Shown piece by piece: positions 8,163-11,011 of a stretch of DNA of 11,011 bases (its first letter is position 1; each line of letters starts with the position of its first letter). The notes beneath the pieces were generated by a model. It had not been told where the DNA came from and did no database searches. It worked only from the letters and a program-made list of their open reading frames with translations. The stretch lies in NCBI GenBank assembly GCA_040401595.1, contig JBBAOE010000052.1, positions 1-11,011 of the forward strand, in the 5' to 3' direction. This stretch comes from RFPW01 sp040401595. Lineage in GTDB: Bacteria; Pseudomonadota; Gammaproteobacteria; Burkholderiales; Burkholderiaceae_E. The position numbers and the translations under genes are program-made.

Positions 8163-8546
8163 ATGACCATCAATCTGCCCACTGTCCTCGCCGAAGTGAC
8201 CGCCGCATTCGCCCGCTACGAGCAGGCGCTTGTGAGCAATGACGTGACCGTGCTCGATGAATTATTCTGGAACAGTCCCCACACCCTGCGTTATGGAGTC
8301 ACTGAGAATCTGCACGGTTACGAAGCGATTCAGGCATTTCGAGCTGGCCGGCCAGCGCAGGGACTAGCCCGAACGCTTGAGAATACGGTCGTTACGACCT
8401 ATGGTACGGATTTCGCCACCGCGAATACCGAGTTCCGGCGCGACGGCAGTGCGAAGACAGGTCGTCAGAGTCAGACCTGGATGCGTACGCCCGAAGGATG
8501 GCGGGTGGTCAGCGCCCATGTCAGCCTGCTCACGGCGCCGACTTGA
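8163..8546 (+). CDS. AtzH/HpxZ-like NTF2-fold protein (DUF3225 type)
   Basis: A 127-residue small protein with a cone-like NTF2/SnoaL fold. The family pattern is clear: LRYGVTENLHGYEAIQAFRAGRPAQ (about 41-65) and GRQSQTWMRTPEGWRVVSAHVSLL at the C-terminus. Relatives include HpxZ, encoded with oxalurate catabolism genes, and AtzH, encoded with cyanuric acid/allophanate hydrolysis genes. The biochemical role of the family is poorly defined, and no oxalurate or allophanate gene is present here. A GTG at 8160 is an alternative start; an in-frame TAG at 8148 excludes anything longer. There is a 64-base gap from the reductase without a clear terminator, so it may ride on the operon transcript. Its end is 21 bases from the remnant of a convergent cyanase gene, which hints at a former nitrogen-compound locus. 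Confidence 0.8.
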   Translation: MTINLPTVLAEVTAAFARYEQALVSNDVTVLDELFWNSPHTLRYGVTENLHGYEAIQAFRAGRPAQGLARTLENTVVTTYGTDFATANTEFRRDGSAKTGRQSQTWMRTPEGWRVVSAHVSLLTAPT

Positions 8547-8567
8547 TCCACCCGACCTGAAGCCTCG

Positions 8568-8841
8568 GTACGTCTTGTATGGCAGACATTTGCCACTCAA
8601 GACCATGTGGACGCGATCGCCCTTGGGATCAGGCTATCGGGTCATGTCCATCGAGGAGTCGATCGCGCTCATGAGGCCGTCGCCAAACTCTTCATTGTTG
8701 AACGGTTTGATCGTCGTCCCATCGGCACTGACAAACTCGTAGAGACGATAGATCAGGGGGTCGGTGGGCACCTTGACCCAGCTGAGTTCTCTTTGCGATC
8801 TTGGCTGCAACAATCATCTCAGTGAAATCATCACGATTCAT
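8568..8841 (-). pseudogene. cynS: Decayed cyanase gene (cyanate hydratase, cynS)
   Basis: Read on the minus strand from the ATG at 8841, the sequence gives MNRDDFTEMIVAAKIAK, a cyanase N-terminus, preceded by a remnant GGAG ribosome site. Near 8790 the frame shifts by one base; the shifted frame gives ELSWVK. It then jumps directly to VPTDPLIYRLYEFVSADGTT, FNNEEFGDGLMSAIDSSMDMTR, a TAG stop (8634-8636), and PDPKGDRVHMVLSGKCLPYKTY. Compared with the usual ~150 residues, about 55-58 residues of the helical N-terminal domain are missing. The last codon runs on into CGA, possibly a mutated TGA. The Arg, Glu and Ser of the active site (R and E in YRLYE, S in MSAID) are still legible, so decay is recent or moderate. 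The intact enzyme turns cyanate plus bicarbonate into ammonia and CO2. The three lesions make activity implausible. Confidence 0.85.
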
Positions 8842-8990
8842 AAGGACTCCGGGTTCGAATCGAATTGCAATCCTGCGGGATTTTGAGCGAAGGAAGGGCT
8901 GAGAGCCGGCGGATTTAACGTATTCGGGTCGAGTCCAGTCAGGCGCACCGCTTCGGTTCTAAACGGGTGGACTTGGTGCAAACCACTAAA
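8842..8990. other. Non-coding spacer between the cynS remnant and the puc promoter
   Basis: No reading frame, RNA gene or clear repeat is visible here. The only recognisable element is the old cynS ribosome site at its left edge. It presumably contained the former cynS promoter on the minus strand. Together with the pseudogene and the puc control region it forms a 579-base stretch without an intact gene. Confidence 0.5.
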
Positions 8991-9008
8991 TGTCAATTTG
9001 TCTTGACA
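8991..9008. promoter_or_regulatory. PpsR/CrtJ-type repressor box 1 (TGT-N12-ACA)
   Basis: TGTCAATTTGTCTTGACA is an exact match to the TGT-N12-ACA consensus of PpsR/CrtJ, the redox- and light-responsive repressor of photosynthesis genes in purple bacteria. It covers the -35 hexamer of the puc promoter, so binding would block RNA polymerase. The match and location are seen; binding is inference, since no ppsR gene is in the window. Confidence 0.75.
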
Positions 9009-9030
9009 AGATTTTTCGTCAAGTTAAGAT
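9003..9030 (+). promoter_or_regulatory. Predicted sigma-70 promoter of the pucBAC operon
   Basis: A perfect -35 TTGACA (9003-9008) and a -10-like TAAGAT (9025-9030, 4 of 6) are separated by 16 bases, about 95 bases before the pucB start. The predicted transcription start is near 9037. The -35 is embedded in PpsR box 1 and the -10 in box 2, a typical arrangement for aerobic repression of antenna genes. Confidence 0.65.
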
Positions 9031-9034
9031 TACA
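9017..9034. promoter_or_regulatory. PpsR/CrtJ-type repressor box 2 (CGT-N12-ACA)
   Basis: CGTCAAGTTAAGATTACA departs from TGT-N12-ACA by one base and lies exactly 8 bp after box 1. CrtJ binds tandem palindromes with this spacing cooperatively at bacteriochlorophyll gene promoters. This box covers the predicted -10 element. Confidence 0.6.
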
Positions 9035-9057
9035 TCAGGGCTTGCCCTAGGGTCCTG

Positions 9058-9086
9058 AAAAAAAACCGCATGGTGACCCCATGCGG
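9058..9086. other. Leader hairpin with A8 tract (possible minus-strand terminator)
   Basis: CCGCATGG (9066-9073) pairs perfectly with CCATGCGG (9079-9086) around a 5-base loop, and eight A residues (9058-9065) sit directly before it. In the puc mRNA this is an 8-bp hairpin in the 5' leader, about 25 bases before the pucB ribosome site, possibly protecting the transcript. On the minus strand the same bases form a textbook intrinsic terminator: hairpin followed by eight T. No minus-strand gene to the right explains it. It could stop antisense transcription coming out of the puc operon. Confidence 0.6.
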
Positions 9087-9125
9087 GTCCAGTACGGTTA
9101 CAAACGTATCGAAGGAGAAACAGAG

Positions 9126-9275
9126 ATGACAGACAGTAAGGTCGGGCCGACGGGATTATCCGCAGCCGAATCAGAAGAAATCCATCGCCACTTGGTTCAG
9201 GGAACACAGATATTCGGCATGCTTTCCGCAGTCGCACATCTGCTGGCCTACCTGTACTCACCCTGGCTTCACTAA
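9126..9275 (+). CDS. pucB: LH2 light-harvesting complex beta subunit
   Basis: A 49-residue antenna apoprotein with one membrane helix that holds bacteriochlorophyll in the peripheral ring. His38 in AVAHLLAYLYSPWLH is the B850-type ligand, and His20 lies 18 residues before it (EEIHRHLVQG), the two-histidine spacing typical of beta subunits. The C-terminal PW motif is present. The N-terminus (PTGLSAAESEEIH) resembles Chromatiaceae PucB more than LH1 PufB. The ATG at 9126 has AAGGAG 8 bases upstream; an in-frame ATG at 9081 lies in the leader hairpin and is less likely. Oddity: residue 28, ten before His38, is Gln where LH2 beta chains usually have the Arg that bonds to B800. It is first in the puc operon, 11 bases before pucA. 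Confidence 0.93.
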   Translation: MTDSKVGPTGLSAAESEEIHRHLVQGTQIFGMLSAVAHLLAYLYSPWLH

Positions 9276-9286
9276 GGAGAATCAGC

Positions 9287-9493
9287 ATGATTTACGGAAA
9301 ACTCTGGATGGTCGTCAGGCCTCAGGTCGGGATACCCATCTTTTTGGGCGCAGTTGCCGTGGGCTCGTTTAGCACCCATCTCGCGATTGCCTCCAACACC
9401 ACCTGGGTCAAAGACTTCCTAAGCGGCAAGGCCAAGGTTGCGGCCGTGCAGGCGGCTCCAACCCAAGACTGTGCACCCCCGACGAAGAAGTAG
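9287..9493 (+). CDS. pucA: LH2 light-harvesting complex alpha subunit, B800-820-like
   Basis: A 68-residue antenna alpha chain. It aligns without gaps to LH2 alpha of Rhodoblastus acidophilus as I remember it: shared G4-K5, W7, VV at 9-10, P12, GIP at 15-17, L20-G21, V23, His31 (bacteriochlorophyll ligand), L32-A33-I34, S36, TTW at 38-40. Met1 is the expected B800 ligand. Residues 44-45 are Phe-Leu rather than Tyr-Trp; this pair is the signature of low-light B800-820 (LH3) complexes. The C-terminus is about 15 residues longer than the usual ~53 and ends AAPTQDCAPPTKK, including a rare Cys. AAGGAGA (9274-9280) precedes the ATG and overlaps the pucB stop region. LH2 rather than LH1 is supported by this alignment and by pucC downstream. 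Confidence 0.93.
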   Translation: MIYGKLWMVVRPQVGIPIFLGAVAVGSFSTHLAIASNTTWVKDFLSGKAKVAAVQAAPTQDCAPPTKK

Positions 9494-9505
9494 CGTGCAA
9501 GACTT

Positions 9506-9540
9506 AGCGGCGGAGCCATGACTGAAGTGGCCCCGTCGCT
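9506..9540 (+). other. Intercistronic stem-loop between pucA and pucC
   Basis: AGCGGCGGAGCC (9506-9517) can pair with GGCCCCGTCGCT (9529-9540), 12 positions with one G-U pair and one A-C mismatch, around an 11-base loop. No T-run follows, so it is not a standard terminator. In purple bacteria, stem-loops after antenna genes block 3'-exonuclease decay or damp transcription, giving much more antenna than assembly protein. That role is inferred here. An ATG in the loop opens a 12-codon frame (9518-9556) ending 2 bases before the pucC start. Confidence 0.55.
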
Positions 9541-9558
9541 GCAGATCACCGACTGATC

Positions 9559-10920
9559 TTGACTCTCCTTCGCAATAAAGTTACCGGGGCATTGGCCACC
9601 CTTGGCCCCCGATTTCTACCCTTTGCGGATGCCGCCTCGGCGGAACTGCCCCTGCGACGCCTGCTGCGCCTGGCCCTGTTCCAGGTCTCGGTGGGCATGT
9701 GCCTGGTCCTCCTGATCGGGACCCTGAACCGTGTGATGATCGTGGAACTCGGCGTTCCTGCTTCGCTGGTCTCGGCGATGTTTGCGCTCCCGCTTCTGGC
9801 CGCTCCATTTCGCGCCATTGTCGGATTCAAATCCGATCATCATCAGTCAGCGCTGGGTTGGCGGCGGGTTCCCTACCTCTGGATGGGCACCTTGCTGCAG
9901 TTCGGCGGTTTCGCAATCATGCCGTTCGCTCTGCTCGTGTTGGCCGGCGCCGGGCAGTCGGCCGAGCTCCCAGCCTGGATCGGACAGGTAGGCGCTGCCC
10001 TGGCGTTTTTGCTGGTGGGCGCGGGCGTTCACACAACCCAGACCGTCGGGCTGGCCTTGGCCACCGACCTTGCGCCGACGGAATCGCAGCCCAAGGTTGT
10101 CGGACTGATGTACGTCATGCTACTGGTTGGCATGATCCTGAGCGCATTTATTTTTGGAAAACTGCTCGCGGATTACTCACCCGGTCGACTTATCCAAGTC
10201 ATTCAGGGTGCCGCCGCCGCTACGATGATCTTTAACCTGACGGCCCTCTGGAAACAAGAGGCTCGAAGCGACGAACACCGAATCGGCCGCAGTCGCCCCG
10301 ACATCGCGTTCTCCGACGCCTGGCGCATGTTTTTGCAAGGCAACAACGCGCGCCGACGTCTATGGGTCGTTGGGATGGGGACCATGGCCTTCACGATGGA
10401 AGACGTTCTACTCGAGCCTTATGGCGGCGAAATTCTGGGCCTGAGCGTTGGCATGACCACGACGCTGACTGCGACCCTGGCCATTGGAGGACTCACCGGA
10501 TTCGCCTGGGCATCAAAAGTTCTTGGTCGCGGCGCAGATCCGTTTCGAATGGCCGGCAACGGTGCGCTATTGGGGATTCCCGCCTTTGTTGCGGTGATTT
10601 CCGCAGCCCCACTGCAATCGGTTGAACTCTTTGCGGTTGGCACCTTTCTGATCGGTGCAGGCGGAGGTATGTTTGGGCACGGAACGCTGACAGCCACCAT
10701 GAACCTTGCCGCGCCTGGACAGGCGGGCTTGGCGCTTGGTGCCTGGGGCGCTGTACAGGCCACCATGGCCGGAATCGCGATGGCACTCGGCGGCGTCATC
10801 CGCGACGTCGTCGCATCGCACTCCGGTTCAACTGGTGGGTATCTGGCCGTCTACACCCTGGAGATCCTGCTATTGCAGGCAACGCTGATGGCGATGTGGC
10901 CGTTGATGCGCCGAGAGTAA
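9559..10920 (+). CDS. pucC: PucC-family LH2 assembly protein (BCD family, major facilitator fold)
   Basis: A 453-residue polytopic membrane protein with about 12 predicted helices, related to PucC, LhaA and Bch2. It is thought to deliver bacteriochlorophyll or assist antenna assembly. Recognisable blocks are LGPRFLPFADAASAELPLRRLLRLALFQVSVGM near the N-terminus, GTLNRVMIVELGVPASLV, APFRAIVGFKSDHH, WRRVPYLWMGTLLQFGG, and the C-terminal MFGHGTLTATMNLA and GQAGLALGAWGAVQATMAG. All are typical of the family, and the length is normal. Placement after pucBA identifies it as PucC rather than LhaA. The only upstream start in frame is TTG at 9559, without a clear ribosome site; TTG at 9592 is an alternative. 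Weak initiation plus the upstream stem-loop fits a protein needed in small amounts. Confidence 0.9.
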   Translation: MTLLRNKVTGALATLGPRFLPFADAASAELPLRRLLRLALFQVSVGMCLVLLIGTLNRVMIVELGVPASLVSAMFALPLLAAPFRAIVGFKSDHHQSALGWRRVPYLWMGTLLQFGGFAIMPFALLVLAGAGQSAELPAWIGQVGAALAFLLVGAGVHTTQTVGLALATDLAPTESQPKVVGLMYVMLLVGMILSAFIFGKLLADYSPGRLIQVIQGAAAATMIFNLTALWKQEARSDEHRIGRSRPDIAFSDAWRMFLQGNNARRRLWVVGMGTMAFTMEDVLLEPYGGEILGLSVGMTTTLTATLAIGGLTGFAWASKVLGRGADPFRMAGNGALLGIPAFVAVISAAPLQSVELFAVGTFLIGAGGGMFGHGTLTATMNLAAPGQAGLALGAWGAVQATMAGIAMALGGVIRDVVASHSGSTGGYLAVYTLEILLLQATLMAMWPLMRRE

Positions 10921-11011
10921 CGATCGCTGCGCGCCCTCACAATCAACAGGCAGCCTAGATCATGTCCCCGCCACCGCCGCCGCGATCCATGCTCATCCGA
11001 CCTTCGTCGGC

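Noticed and set aside
8364..8606. Minus-strand 80-codon frame as a gene
   Set aside because: Only its first ~14 residues match a family (the cyanase C-terminus, SGKCLPYKTY). The rest is antisense of the NTF2-fold gene. It is the run-on tail of the cynS pseudogene.
8607..8825. Plus-strand open frames of about 70-120 codons across 8377-8825
   Set aside because: They are antisense to the recognisable cyanase remnant or to the NTF2-fold gene. They have no family resemblance and no ribosome site.
8849..8862. GGGTTCGAATC resembling a tRNA T-arm, as a tRNA remnant or attachment site
   Set aside because: No complementary 3' stem, acceptor or anticodon arm could be found around it; probably chance.
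9126..9493. Assignment of the antenna pair as LH1 (pufBA)
   Set aside because: The alpha chain aligns gap-free with LH2 alpha, the beta N-terminus is LH2-like, and the next gene is pucC rather than pufLM.
10955..11011. Possible C-terminal end of a minus-strand gene (18 residues ending GGGGGDMI), or alternatively an ATG at 10962 on the plus strand opening a proline-rich frame
   Set aside because: Only 57 bases are visible, low-complexity CCG repeats dominate, and no ribosome site or family motif decides between strands.

Overview
The window reads as chromosome of a purple phototrophic proteobacterium. The direct evidence is a light-harvesting 2 (LH2) antenna operon at the right end: pucB, pucA and a PucC-type assembly protein. 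The antenna peptides look most like those of purple sulfur bacteria (Chromatiaceae) as I remember them, so a gammaproteobacterium is my best guess. Genus is not resolved, and a beta- or alphaproteobacterial origin is not excluded. All intact genes lie on the plus strand.

Left region (1-8546): one long, tightly packed operon. It begins with a possible operator (24-37). It continues with a complete Liv-type ABC importer: periplasmic binding protein, two permeases and two ATPases (131-4685). Next comes a CYP199-like cytochrome P450 (4719-5945), a [2Fe-2S] ferredoxin (5986-6309), a MarR regulator (6306-6863) and a ferredoxin reductase (6860-8095). A small AtzH/HpxZ-like NTF2-fold protein follows (8163-8546). 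Several genes are joined by 4-base stop/start overlaps. The P450 keeps the residues that bind the carboxylate of 4-methoxybenzoate in the CYP199A group. The most economical reading is therefore a self-contained uptake-and-oxidation module for a para-substituted aromatic acid: the importer brings it in, electrons run NADH to reductase to ferredoxin to P450, and the MarR protein senses it.

Middle (8547-9125): no intact gene. It holds a decayed cyanase gene (cynS) on the minus strand, with an internal deletion, a frameshift and a stop codon. Then comes a non-coding stretch carrying the puc promoter. Two tandem PpsR/CrtJ-type boxes (TGT-N12-ACA and CGT-N12-ACA, 8 bp apart) cover a TTGACA/TAAGAT promoter. 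The leader RNA has a strong hairpin.

Right region (9126-10920): pucB, pucA, an intercistronic stem-loop, then pucC. Two substitutions stand out. PucA has Phe44-Leu45 where B800-850 complexes have Tyr-Trp, which is the B800-820 (low-light, LH3) signature. PucB has Gln28 at the position of the Arg that hydrogen-bonds B800. The predicted complex is thus a spectrally shifted antenna. The last ~90 bases hold no supported gene.

No CRISPR array, insertion sequence, tRNA or rRNA was seen.
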